Shown piece by piece: positions 9,703-20,693 of a stretch of 64,000 nucleotides of DNA. A program made the position numbers and the translations under genes. Under the pieces are notes generated by a model. The model did not search any database and was not told the DNA's origin. It saw only the letters and a list, made by a program, of their open reading frames with translations. Numbering within the stretch: position 1 is the stretch's first letter; each line of letters opens with the position of its first letter. The DNA is from Venturia oleaginea (lineage: Eukaryota > Ascomycota > Dothideomycetes > Venturiales > Venturiaceae), in assembly GCA_013176395.1 (NCBI GenBank), contig JABMLP010000013.1:1592868-1656867 (forward strand), written 5' to 3'.

Positions 9703-11050
9703 GATTGATTGATTGATTTTATCCTACTCGGTTGCAGCCGCTTAATCAGGCAGCTATGTCCGGTTAGGAGGACTTCATCAGACAGCCGACACGTGATAGA
9801 TTATATAATCCACCGCGCCCCACTTCGCCCCGTTCACTGAAACAAGACCAGCTGTCCCCTCCGTCCTCCCTCTTTTCCCTTAACCAGTATCTCCAAATGC
9901 CCGCTGGCTCTTGTAGATACTGGTTATTCTGCTAGTATATCTGTGCTATGTAGACTCAAGAGGCAATGCCTCGTGTTTCGCTATCCTTCTACCTACAGTC
10001 TCCCTCTAATGCTCAGCTTTGTCTATCTGTTTCGCCTTATCCCTCAAGGCCAATGGGTTCCCTAAGTATGTTTCTGCTTGTGAAAGTTGCCTTGCACCAG
10101 ATTCCTATGCGGCGGTGTATTTGGTTGTGTGATGCTGGAGACAATAGTAACCATCGTAGTCGTGATTTCGCTGCTTGGGTGTGATACTCCGGGTATGCCC
10201 GTGGACGAGGCTGTCTGGTAGCTGCCGTATTGTATGGCGCCGATCGTGCTATAGACCTGCCGTCTTATAGTCGGAGCCTACCTGCTGCTAGTCGCTCTCC
10301 CTACTTGCTATATCGCGTTCCTACTCTTGCCAATGCCATAACTGGGACGCAACAGTCTGGGGAGAGGCTAAAGGCTACGTCTGCTGGCTTGTAGGGAGGG
10401 GATTTGCCGCCAATAAGCTCCTTCTATACGTCCTTACTGCTTACTGTGTCGCGCACCTACTCTTGCCAATGCCATAACTGGGACGCAACAGTTTGGGGAG
10501 AGGCTCAAGGCTCTGGACATCAGCTTGCAGCAGGACGGTTTGCGGAGACGATAGTAGATGAGGTTCTCTAGCAGCTGCCGTATCGTGTCGCACCGATTGT
10601 GTTGTAGACCTGTCGTCTTATAGTCGGAGCCTATCTGCTGCTAGTCGCTCTCCCTGCTTGCTATATCGCGCACCTACTCTTGCCACTGCCATAACTGGGA
10701 CGCAACAGTCTGGGGAGAGGCTCAAGGCTACGTCTGCTAGCTTACAGGGAGGGGATTTGCCGCCAATAGGCTCCTTCTATGCGTCCTTACTACTTACTGT
10801 GTCGCGCACCTACTCTTGCCAATGCCATAACTGGGAGGCAACAGTTTGGGGAGAGGCTCAAGGCTCTGGGCAACAGCTTGTAGCAGGACGGTTTGCCAAG
10901 ACGTTGGGAGAGGTTGTCTAGTCGTTGCAGTGGTGTGTGGTGCCGATTGTTGCACACCGGGCGTCTGGTGTTTGAGTTGTGTTGAAGGTATTGCCGTTCT
11001 AGCAGTGACTCGTCGACTCGGAGCGTTGCAGTGTCATCTGGGGTGATGGA
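9703..11050 (-). repeat. Dispersed retroelement-like repeat, copy 1 (likely 3' part of a LINE in minus orientation)
   Basis: From four GATT units at 9703 to at least 10704 this sequence is nearly identical to 62998-64000, with one substitution and one inserted base by eye. Beyond 10704 the partner lies outside the window, so the true end of this copy is unknown. Both copies share the GATT-unit end but have different flanks; on the minus strand the end reads as a GATAAAATC-type tail with AATC units, the form of a non-LTR retrotransposon 3' end. Internally a unit of about 353 bp is repeated, with CCTACTCTTGCC beginning at 10320, 10456, 10673 and 10809. No reverse transcriptase ORF is visible. 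Dispersed-repeat status is certain; the LINE class is inference. Confidence 0.6.
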
Positions 11051-11396
11051 CTAGCCGGGAGATAGTGACTAGATGGTTGCTGTTGTCTTTGGTGGACGCA
11101 TCGTTCGTGTAGCTTGCTCATGTATTCGTCTGCTTGCTCTGCCGTGGCCGCGACGGCGACTCTAGAGGTATCTCATCGACGCTGAGGGACGCGCGATGGC
11201 CTCTAGAGGCCGGAGCGGCCACTGGCAGAGGTGTTTTGATGATCTTTAGATGATACTTCTGTAAATTCCAAAAATTGAGTTCTCGCTGTGTGTGCTGTTT
11301 TTCTCGGCCAACATTTAACTTGCCTAAGTAACAGTTGAGGCAGGGGTGGCATTAATAAAAAAAAAAAAAAAAACGTGACTGTCTTACGCATGGATA

Positions 11397-13443
11397 ACGT
11401 AATCCACCATCGAGCGGTACACACCACCGAGCGGTACACATTTTCGTATCCTCATCGATTAACCCACAATGCCACCACAACTAGTCAATACAAAGGCCAA
11501 GAAAGAGGGTCAACTACTCCTTGCTCATGACGCTTATTTGAAAAGCCACTTTCCAAGTATTCGAAAGGCCGCTGATGCCTATTCTGTCCCATTTACTTCC
11601 CTTGCCTCCCGCCTTCGCGGACGCGCTTCACGCGTCGGTTCGCGCCCAAATTGCCAAAAGCTTACGGATACGGAAGAGGAGGTCATTGAGCATTGGATAC
11701 TATCTATGGATGAAAGAGGTTATCCATTGACTGTTACTGGGGTACGCGATGCGACAAAAATCGTACTCGAGCAGTGTGTAGGCTCAGATTGCAAAATCGG
11801 TGTCAATTGGCCTCAGCGATACATCAACCGCCGCCCTAGCCTCAAATCGCGATATTTACGCAGCTACGATAATCAAAGGGCAAGATGCGAAGATCCAGCC
11901 CTTGTTGGGGCCTGGTTTCGGCTTGTACAAAACACAATCGCTAAATACGGCATCCTCAATAACGATATCTACAACTTCGACGAAACTGGCTTTGCCATGG
12001 GCCTTGCAAGTACCTCACGCGTAGCTACTGCCTCAGATAGGCGTGGCAGATCCCCTCAATTACAGCCTGGCGATCGCGAATGGGTTACGGCAATCGAATC
12101 GATCAATGCGCTGGGTTGGAGTCTCCCGCCGATGGTGATCTTCAAAAGCAAGGTACATATATCATCTTGGTACGAAAACAACAATCTACCGCCTGGTTGG
12201 ACAATCGCTTTGAGTACAAATGGATGGACTAATGACAAGCTTGGATTACATTTGTTAAAAGAGGTTTTCGAGCCAAATACAGCTGCAAGAAAGGTTGGTA
12301 GTTATCGACTACTAATTCTGGATGGCCACGGCAGCCACGTAACGCCAGAATTTGATCAATTTTGTGCAGACCGGATGATTATTACTCTTTGTATGCCACC
12401 GCATTCATCACATCTTCTTCAACCTCTCGATATTGGTTGTTTTTCGGTCCTCAAGCGTACCTACGGCCACCAAGTCTCGGAATATATGAGGCTTGGCATA
12501 AATCATATCGACAAAATTGAGTTCCTTCACGCCTTTAAAATTGCTCGAATTAGTGCCCTCACACTAAGCAATATTCAACGCAGCTTCACTGCTGCCGGTC
12601 TCGTACCTTTTGATCCAGACCAGGTACTTTCAACCATCCAGATTAGGCCATCTACCCCTACAGCGCCCTTGGCCGCAAACCAAGAGCAATGGCAACCAGA
12701 AACACCTCAGAATCTAACCCAGTTAGAGCTGCAGGTAGCTACAATCAAAGGCTATCTCAAGAGACGTTCAAAAAGTCCACCAACACCAACAGATCAGGCC
12801 CTTAATCAGCTTGTCAAGGGCTGCCAGATCGCGATGCAAGGCGCCGCTTTACTAGCTGCGGAAAATGAGAAATTAAGGGCTGCAAATGAGAGGCAGAAGC
12901 GAAAGAGGCAACTAAAAAGGAGATATATTAGTCAATCAAGCGCTTTAATTGTTGCAGAGGGCTCAAGCTTACTTCAACTTTCTAAAGAAGCTTCGATTAT
13001 CAGCAGTAACCAGGTTGATCAAGAGCCTTATATTGAGGAAGAACCACCAAATGAAGAGGAGAATGTCACGGCTAGTAGTAACTAATGAAAGGCGTGAGCA
13101 GCAATCAGGTATGAACTAAATGTGATAGCGAACCACAGGTAGCTATGTAAATGGGGGCTGGGGGCAAGGCCTACTTATAGGTCTTGCTGTGGCCCGTGTA
13201 CTGTGGCGCCTTGTTAGGTGCTTGGACACTGTGGTTGTTCCAGTAGCCTAGCAAGCCGTCACAGAGAACATTGTAATTACTTGTTTTATTTGTCGCAGTG
13301 GTGACCATTTTGCAATCAACTGTCAGAAATATAGATAGGAATATTTAAAAATGAGATATTTATTGGTGCATAATAGAGTAATTAATGAGGATACGAAAAT
13401 GTGTACCGCTCGGTGGTGTGTACCGCTCGATGGTGGATTACGT
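11397..13443 (+). mobile_element. Intact pogo/Fot1-type DNA transposon, 2,047 bp
   Basis: Perfect 59-bp terminal inverted repeats (11397-11455 and 13385-13443, outer end ACGTAATCCACC) are flanked by the dinucleotide TA on both sides (11395-11396 and 13444-13445), the pogo/Tc1 target-site duplication. One uninterrupted transposase ORF lies between them. Each terminal repeat contains CGAGCGGTACACA twice in direct orientation, a plausible double transposase-binding site. Identical termini and an open ORF suggest recent insertion. The right end is 193 bp from the PBN1 start codon. A 17-A run at 11357-11373 lies just outside the left end. Confidence 0.93.
11469..13085 (+). CDS. Pogo/Fot1-family transposase
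   Basis: Cut-and-paste transposase of the pogo group. The 538-residue ORF has an N-terminal Psq-type helix-turn-helix (about residues 15-55, SIRKAADAYSVPFTSLASRL), a CENP-B/Tc5-type second helix-turn-helix (about 65-135, LTDTEEEVIEHWIL) and a DDE_1 catalytic core. The acidic triad is visible: D171 in IYNFDETGF, D285 in LILDGHGSH and D321 in LLQPLDIGC, giving DD35D spacing. The C-terminal 150 residues are charged and coiled-coil-like. No stop or frameshift interrupts it, so it may still be functional; the start is 14 bp inside the left terminal repeat's inner edge. Length and architecture fit Fot1/Flipper-type elements of filamentous fungi. Confidence 0.93.
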   Translation: MPPQLVNTKAKKEGQLLLAHDAYLKSHFPSIRKAADAYSVPFTSLASRLRGRASRVGSRPNCQKLTDTEEEVIEHWILSMDERGYPLTVTGVRDATKIVLEQCVGSDCKIGVNWPQRYINRRPSLKSRYLRSYDNQRARCEDPALVGAWFRLVQNTIAKYGILNNDIYNFDETGFAMGLASTSRVATASDRRGRSPQLQPGDREWVTAIESINALGWSLPPMVIFKSKVHISSWYENNNLPPGWTIALSTNGWTNDKLGLHLLKEVFEPNTAARKVGSYRLLILDGHGSHVTPEFDQFCADRMIITLCMPPHSSHLLQPLDIGCFSVLKRTYGHQVSEYMRLGINHIDKIEFLHAFKIARISALTLSNIQRSFTAAGLVPFDPDQVLSTIQIRPSTPTAPLAANQEQWQPETPQNLTQLELQVATIKGYLKRRSKSPPTPTDQALNQLVKGCQIAMQGAALLAAENEKLRAANERQKRKRQLKRRYISQSSALIVAEGSSLLQLSKEASIISSNQVDQEPYIEEEPPNEEENVTASSN

Positions 13444-13636
13444 TAACTTTAGATGCGGTACCTTGAGGACCTCGCACGTGTCGGACTAGAAGTCGTATTC
13501 GGAAGGGAGACCAACCCCTTCTTCATCATCATATCCCTGGCCATTTCAACATTTATCGCAACATCCATTCCACCAGACATCTCCTTGATAATTGACGCTC
13601 GAAATTATTCTTATTTGTCACAATCGCCCGCCAACT

Positions 13637-15538
13637 ATGAAGGAAAGAATAACATACATCGTTCGCGATCCGAAGAACAACGAGTTCAATCCCGAGACCC
13701 TCAAAATCGACCAGAACAGTTTGAGTTTCACGAAGGGGGTCGATGCGGCGAGGGAATGGTCTATTACTGTCGGCTTGGACGAGCTTGGAGCCAGGGTAGA
13801 TCCAAAGACGGCGCAATGGTTTTATGAGATCTTGAGGAATAGTCATGAGTTTCATATTCGATGGTCGACTCCAGAGCGCTATGATGCGATTGCTCCTTTC
13901 GCGAGTAGAGTTGCGCCTGGAGTGCATGCATTCTGGACGCCTTTGGCGGACGGAGGAGATGATACGGAGATTGGGTATGTTCGTTTTTTTCAATGACTTG
14001 CTCGAACCCGATATTGACATGCATAACTAGGACAAAAGTTTGTAGTCTGATTCACAGGCTATTTGGCCCTCTCTTTCCAACATCCGATAGAAATGTGATG
14101 AAATGTGATAGCGTTGAGGTATGTAATTTGATAGGAAGGTCAAATTGAATAGTTTCTCTGACCACTAGATACAGAAATCGTTCACAATAGTACCAATATT
14201 GTCAGGCCGTTTTTCGCATGCGGCCTCACGGCAGTTCTTCACTTATGTTCCCGATCTGATGAACCTCGCGACCTACTGCCAAATTCTTTTTTGTCCCAAT
14301 GACAACTTCAAATGCAATCTGCCGACGCGGTCATTAATGACGGCCGACTCGTTTGATATGGATTGGGACAGCATTTCTGGTGCTGTAAATTTCAAAGCTT
14401 ACTGGAGCGGTGCTAGAGGAAAAGAAGGGTGGAAGGACAGTTACTCCCTAAAGGACAGGGCAAAAGGAGGATTGAGGGGAAGCCTAGAGGTGGGCGTTCT
14501 CATGAACGAGATCACCGCGAAAGGCGAGGAAGAGGAGCTGAAGTTCTCAGGCGTCTTGACGCAGGTCGGGAAGGATGATCATGCTGGTGAGTTTTTGTTT
14601 CCGCTTTTAACTCTGCTTCAATGCTGGAAAGATGCTAACATGTTTGATCTCCAGCACCGGTTATGTTCTCTTTCCCAGCTCGACATCATCCTCTTCCACC
14701 CGCGAACAGCGGTAACCACGCCGGTCCAAACAGTGGCTTTCACGCTGGCTTTTTCGAACCAACAGGACTGCATCCAACGCTGGCTATCTCAGTAAACTGG
14801 AGGGACTTGGTGCGTCCATCGCCAGTGTGCAGGTTACACACATATCTGACTTTGCCATCACATCTCTTCATTGACAGGTATCCACTCCAAGATCCCCTCT
14901 TCCTAGCAAATCATCATCTCAAAGCTTTGCATTCTCTTTCCGGGGCCACAGATCTCGAGGCTCCAGATTGGGTCGTTTCACAATGGGGCTCAGCAGCGCT
15001 CTTCGAGATTGATCATCCAGAAATCACGAAATGGACGGAGGAGTTGAAGCAACCGCCTTTCCGCGCCACAATACCACTTCATCTTCGGTACCTCCCTCCA
15101 TCAAACTCGTCTAACACGTCGAAGCCTTTGCCTCCTGCTGTCAATGTCACAGATGGCAAGGCTGAAGTCTTGGTACCATGGCCGCAAGTCTTCTGGGTCT
15201 GTCCTGCATCTGAGTCGTCAGCTCAATTCCCTAGTTCGCCATTTGATCGCACGAATCTTGGTTATGATGGTCTCTTTGGGCCAAAGACCATGTTTTATCA
15301 TTTCCTGTCCAATTCGGCAATAAATGCGAAGCATGGAGCGGTGGAGGCTTTAACCGTGCCTGTCCTGGACTTGGAGAACTGGAGCACGAAGTATGTGGAA
15401 TGGGTTACTGTTCTCTTTGTGTTTGGAGGAGCGTTACTGGTTGCGGGTATACTTGGAAGGACTTTGTTGAGAGATTTTGGTAGGAGATTCCATGTCTTAG
15501 GGACAAAAGATGGCGAGGCTGAGAAGAAGAAGAATTGA
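13637..15538 (+). CDS. PBN1: GPI mannosyltransferase I accessory subunit Pbn1 (PIG-X)
   Basis: ER-membrane glycoprotein that stabilises the first GPI mannosyltransferase (Gpi14/PIG-M). Four exons (13637-13974, 14031-14118, 14169-14586, 14655-15538; introns 56, 50, 68 nt) give 575 residues. The start MKERITYIVRDP is the family's usual N terminus, and the frame has an upstream ATG at 13592 that I consider 5' UTR. The PIG-X domain is at the C-terminal side: CRLHTYLTLPSHLFIDRY, DLEAPDWVVSQWGSAALFE and FGPKTMFYH. It is followed by one transmembrane helix (VEWVTVLFVFGGALLVAGIL) and a short lysine-rich cytosolic tail ending KKKN, compatible with ER retention. Exon 3 may start at 14169 or, after ATACAG, at 14175. 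The pogo transposon sits in its immediate upstream region and may affect its promoter. Confidence 0.88.
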
Positions 15539-15864
15539 GGGCCTCTCGAGAATCTAGTGGCATTTGCACATGAGCTTTAAACAGTAGGCTTCTGATTGGA
15601 TCTCGGTCTTTGAGGCCGAGTCCGGCCGATTCAACACATTTTTCTTTCTCTCAATAAAAGAAGCCGTGATTCTCTCAATTGTGGTTGGCCCCTTGGTGTT
15701 TTGGCGGGGATGCCACAAGCCTGTAGAATACCTCACCCGACAAGATCCTGGTTCCAAAAAATTGAATACCACTCACAACTCACACACATACGTTGGCAGT
15801 AACCTTTGCGACTCTCACATTTATCATTTATGAACTCCGGAAAGTGCAGAAAATAACCCTCAAA
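15539..15864. other. Short intergenic gap, PBN1 to LTV1
   Basis: Tandemly oriented genes; the LTV1 promoter must lie here. No individual element recognised. Confidence 0.4.
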
Positions 15865-17237
15865 ATGCCGCCAAAGAGAGTCTTGTACGTTTTGCGCCTT
15901 TGGACTTGCATCGCATCGCCACCAGACTAACACAATCGCAGCAACAAGAAAAATGCCACGACCTTCTCCCTCGTCTACCGTGCCCAAAATGATCCTCGAA
16001 TACACGATGCCGAGGCCTCGGACATGGTCTTCACCGAAAAGTCCAACGTGAACCAAACGAAAGGCAAAGCCAAGCAACGAATTGAGCTGGATGAGGAGTT
16101 TGGATCCAAAGTCCGAGAGAATGAGGGCGAGGCAGCGAATCACGGCATCTACTATGACGACTCGAACTACGATTACATGCAGCACTTGCGAGACCTGGGA
16201 ACCGGTGGTGGACAGTTTGTGGAGGCATCAGCAGACAAGAAGGGCAAGGGCAAGATGACGCTAGAGGATCAATTGAGGAATATGGATGTGGGCAGCGACG
16301 CAGGTGTAAGCCAGGTTAGCTCTATGGCATCAACGGCTGATTCATTCTTCTCTGAGGATTTGCTGCCGTCACAATTCGTGCGACCAACGACGTATCAAAA
16401 CCAGCAAAATGTCCCAGATGCGATTGCCGGCTTCAAGCCAGATATGGACCCACGCTTAAGAGAGGTGCTAGAGGCTTTGGATGATGAGGCTTACGTTGAG
16501 GATGATGAGGACATTTTTGAAGCACTGGCCGCTGATGGAGAAGAAGTACACCCCGAAGAATTTGAGGACTCGCTATACTGGGACGAAGAGGAGGATGAGG
16601 GTTGGGAATCAGACCGTACCATCAAAGCCGATCAGCCATCACCATCTTTAGAAGAAGAAGGTTCGGGCGGAGTGCCTTTAGAACCCATCACGACTGCAAG
16701 TGCACCTCCAGACATTAACGATCACGGAGACGGTGCGTGGATGGAAGAGTTCAGCAAGTTCAAGAAGGACGTCAAGTCAAAGCCAGCACAAAAGCGATTG
16801 GAGATGCAAGAGTCCGTCATCACAGGAGCCTCAAGTCTAGCCAGCGGACGGAAGAAGAAGCGAAAAGGCGCTCTCACCTCCGCTTCTGGATACAGCATGA
16901 CTTCTTCCGTCCTCGCTCGTACAGAAGGACAAACCATGCTGGACGCTAAGTTCGACAAAATCGAGGAAGAGTACGCCGAAGACGAAGGCATGGATGATTC
17001 TGCATCTATGATGTCTGGCATGACTGGTTTCTCGAATTTAGTAAGGCTTCCACGTCTAGTCAGGCTCCATCCCTTCTTCGCTCGGATTTCAACAACATCA
17101 TGGATGATTTCCTGGGCAATCATTCAACAGTTGGAAAGAAGCGTATCAGGAAGGGCAAACCGCAGACCGGGCTCGAACAGTTGGATGAGGTGCGACAGGG
17201 ACTAGGTGCTCCACGGGTCAAAGCGAGTTGGTATTGA
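15865..17237 (+). CDS. LTV1: 40S ribosome biogenesis factor Ltv1, with an apparent frameshift
   Basis: Ltv1 assists late 40S maturation and export and is removed after phosphorylation. Exon 1 is 15865-15884; after a 57-nt intron (15885-15941) exon 2 runs to the end. The N terminus MPPKRVFNKKNATTFSLVYR is diagnostic, followed by acidic, Asp/Glu-rich disordered sequence with a conserved DPRLREVLEALDDEAY stretch. Near 17040 the frame breaks: after MTGFSNL the natural continuation (SKASTSSQAPSLLRSDF, then NNIMDDFLGN and GLEQLDEVRQGLGAPRVKA) is in another frame and ends at 17237. Restoring one base at this point would rejoin the frames. A 23-nt intron would also restore frame but is implausibly short. 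Read literally, the protein ends in about 50 unrelated residues at 17203. Sequencing error and real mutation cannot be told apart here. Confidence 0.85.
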
Positions 17238-17928
17238 GAAGACATGCGCTTGCCCCGTCTTATGGCCGTAACTCATCCGCGGAAGCTGGCTTTGCTCCAC
17301 TTGTTTTCTATATTTGCGATCTCTGTCAGGTCCGATGACTATCGGCCACGGGCGAAGAATTTGGGGAAGTAAGTTCTCGTGATACCCCTACACTTTACTT
17401 ACTGGCTTACACGCCCTGCTCTGAAAAGTTACTGAAAAGTTACTATACGATTGAAATGACGATGAATATCCGCTTTTTCCTTTGCTGCTTTGAAGGGGTG
17501 AGAACCACGTTTTATACTCTCGATGCTCCCAGAACTTGCTTGAGGGAAGCCAACCATGGCAATATAGGCACCTTTCCAAGAGCTCAAATTGCCAACCGCA
17601 TGGCAAGAATTACCGCGCAAACCATATTGACCCTTACATTGCTATCAGGTGGAGATGTTTTACCAATTCAGAATAGAACAGACTCTCCGCTCCCATAATA
17701 GCTTCAACCGCTTCGCCTTCGATTTGTGGCATGCACCGTTAAATGTACTTAGAATAATCCAACGGTACCGCACAGTTTGCCACCACCCTTTTCTTTGCAA
17801 CCTATAAAGCAGTCCACCTTTTCCCCAACAACGTAATTCAACAAAGATTTATAATTCCAGCCCTGAAAGTAACCCACCCTTTCCCCCCAACAATCTAATT
17901 CAACGACGATAATACCATCTCAGCAAAA
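17238..17928. other. Intergenic, LTV1 to the decayed transporter
   Basis: No gene supported. Immediately before the transporter start an imperfect 40-bp direct duplication occurs (TTTTCCCCAACAA near 17820 and a related copy near 17880), probably within the old 5' UTR. Confidence 0.45.
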
Positions 17929-19649
17929 ATGACGTGGTCTTTCTGGAATAAGAGTGATCTTTCTGGAATAAGACGGTAACGGACTCTTCAGGCCTCGAAC
18001 TGGACAACACCTCACCGTCCGGATCTGGAAGCTCGTCGAGACCGGATTCCTTTGGCTCCAAAGGTGCTATAGTTCAGGCTCAACGTATCGCCACGCCCGC
18101 AAATAACAACGAAGTGGCTATACTGAAAGAAGAGGACTGCGAAGATAAACTTGGCTTCGCATTTTCCAAAACTAAAAAATGGGCCATACTCAGTACCATC
18201 TTCGCCGTCCAATCGAGTATGAACTTCAACGCCAGCGTCTATGGCAATGCTGTTTCACCGATGGCGGACAAGTTCGGCGTCTCGGCACAGATGGGGAGGA
18301 TTGGTCAAATGGCCTTTTTGATCGCTTATGCTTTTGGATGTGAACTTTGGGTACTGTGGAGTGAAGAGCTGGGACGAAAGCCGGTCTTGCAATAGAGTTT
18401 AGGCTTGGTGAATTTATGGCAGATTCCTTGCGCTCTCATCTCCAGGTATGCATCAGTCTCTTCGGGTCATTTTGGAGTAACAGCGACTAACGGTCATTAT
18501 AGGCTTGCCCCTGGTCACAGCACGAGCGCAGTTCCTGCCATCATTTTCTTCAGGACTCTTGGTGAGTTGTCCTCCGCTGGCGGATCTGTCACTCTTGGTA
18601 TGGTTGCCGATATGTGGAAATCTGACGAACCCGCTTACGGCGTCGCTTTTTTCGTCTTCTCTTCAGTTCTCGGCTCAGTCTTTGACCCCGTTGTCGGTGG
18701 ATTCCTGCAACAGTATATGAGATTCGACTCAATTTTCTGGGCTCAACTCATCTTCGGTGTTGTCGTTCAGGCGCTCCATTACTTCGTCGTTCCGGAGACA
18801 CGCTCTTCGTGCATCGTCACCACCGAGGCAAAGCGATTGCGGAAACAGGGCGAGAAAGTGGTCAGTGAAGCCGAACACGCGAACGAAAAAGTCACGTTCA
18901 GTTTTGCCTGCAAAATCTGGGCAAGACCTTTCATCATGTTCGTCCGCGAACCCATCGTCCTTCTCCTGTCGCTAATCAGTGGTTTCGCCGACGCCCTCAT
19001 ATTAACCTTCCTCGATTCCATGGGACTAGTCTTCATCCAAAGGAACTTCGACCCCTACCTAATCTCCTACGCCATCTGGTTAACCATCATCTACTTGGAG
19101 AGCAAGAAACCACAAAGCTACCTCGACAATCTCCCAATCGAACATAAGCTCAAATGGCTTGTATGGATCGCCCCACTCCTCCTCATCGGCATCTTCGGTT
19201 TTGCATTCATAGGCACCGGTCCTCCAGTCCACTGGATCGTGCCCATGCTCTTCCTCATCCCCATCGGTGTTGCCAATATGACCATCTACGGTTCAACAAT
19301 CGATTACATGGTCGTCGCGTACGGAGGGAAGTACTCCGCTTCAGCCTGTGACGGTAACGGCTTCGCTCGCGATTTCCTCGCCGGTGTGGCGGCCATGTAT
19401 GCGCATCCGCTTTACACGAATGGCGCTATGAAGGGCACCACATTTGCAAAGAAGATGAGGAATGCTTCTCTCTTGATCGGTACTATTGGCGCTGTACTCA
19501 CCATCCCCATCTATGTTTTCTGGAAGAAGAGAGAGTGTGTTAGGAATAGATCGCCTTTTGCGAAGGAGGTTGAGCAGGAAAGACGGCAGAAAGAGGCGGC
19601 TTTGCCAAAGCATTGTAAAGGTGTTGCGCCGATACCGACGTCGCCCTGA
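17929..19649 (+). pseudogene. Decayed MFS transporter (DHA1-like)
   Basis: Major facilitator superfamily drug/polyamine-type transporter remnant. Recognisable parts include the acidic N terminus, TM1 (WAILSTIFAVQSSMNFNASV), the SEELGRKPVLQ loop of the GRK type, LSSAGGSVTLGMVADMW, GSVFDPVVGGF, VPETRS and YSASACDGNGFARDFLAG near the end. Three lesions are visible. A 16-bp block (TCTTTCTGGAATAAGA) is duplicated with a 4-bp filler just after the start codon, shifting frame. A TAG at 18393-18395 replaces a sense codon between GRKPVLQ and SLGLVNLW in an otherwise continuous frame. The segment after FIQRNFDPYLISYA lacks about one or two helices compared with family members. A 57-nt intron at 18446-18502 is still recognisable. 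I read it as a pseudogene of fairly recent origin. Confidence 0.75.
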
Positions 19650-20693
19650 ATATGTGCTTTTGTAGGTTTGTGGTGGGTTGGGGCTGGACTTGAGCGAGGC
19701 TATGTTTATCGAACTCGATTGTATCCTCACCAATACACTTTTGGGGGATTATCTGCAATCTTACAGGGAGAAGGTTGCCGGAAGTTGAAAGAGAGTACAC
19801 GCTGATCTATTGTTACCTACAGGCCTCATTCACGTTCGAGAGTCCGCCAGGAGGACGCCACGCCCACCCACATCCTTGAATGGCAGAAGTGGGACGGACG
19901 AAGTGGGACGGACGAAGTAGGTGGCAAGGCGATATTGGCATGATGTACTAAAAGAAGAGGAGGAACAATGCTTGGGAATCTTAGAAACGCTATCAAGGTA
20001 TGCATGAAACGAGGAGCAGATGTCAAGATATCCATTTCGTTGTTGGATTGATGGTGGTAAAGCAAGATAATTTGTAATGCTAACGCTAGGAATGGGTGAA
20101 AAAATTGTCTTAGATTACAGATGATAGAGTGAGTAAGTGCTACCTTTCTGTCAGGCTGTACATGATATCTTTATCAGGTTTAATTCAAGTCACTGCTTTC
20201 ATGATGGTTATTGCTGTGCAGTAATATCACCGTGAGGGCTTGAGATGTTTAGTTCGATCTATTCTTCGGAGGTCACTGTAGATTGGTATGGTGTCGCCAT
20301 GGTATTGTGTCTTTATTGCTCTGTTGTCTTTGAACTGAGTGGAAAGTACCTAGCTGCATCAACCCATGATATCCCAAAGTTGCTCTGCTTTTGATGCCGT
20401 TGGGCTATTTCAAATCTTCGGTCGAGTTGGAAGGTGTCGAATCGAGCCAGATGTGTTCAAGATGTTGGTTGCGAAATCTAGCACGCGCAATGCGCCTCAG
20501 CATACAACCTCCTCAATTATATCTATCCTGGCATCGCTCTTTGAGTCAGTCCAGCCCGTTGTTGGATCGATGACCACTGTGTAATTGTCCACACACAGCT
20601 GTCCCCAACGTGTGAAGTTTTTTATGCGAGCAATGACTGGCAAATCTTGCAGACACACAAGCACAAATTACTGTTGGGATTTTGGCAGCCTCA
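19650..20693. other. Long gap without a supported gene
   Basis: Only short overlapping ORFs; no domain, intron-exon pattern, repeat or RNA gene recognised. Confidence 0.45.

Noticed and set aside
9966..10184. Identical 72-residue ORF in both copies of the dispersed repeat
   Set aside because: It is preserved because the whole 1-kb DNA is nearly identical; the peptide has no domain and lies on the strand opposite to the inferred element orientation.
13637..15538. PBN1 first considered as a GPI transamidase subunit
   Set aside because: The domain order, the CRLHTYLTLPSHLFIDRY motif and the single C-terminal helix match PIG-X/Pbn1, not PIG-T/Gpi16.
17041..17063. GTAAGG...TCAG as a 23-nt intron restoring the LTV1 frame
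   Set aside because: Far below any plausible intron length, and it would delete residues that fit the protein (SKASTSSQ). A single-base indel is simpler.
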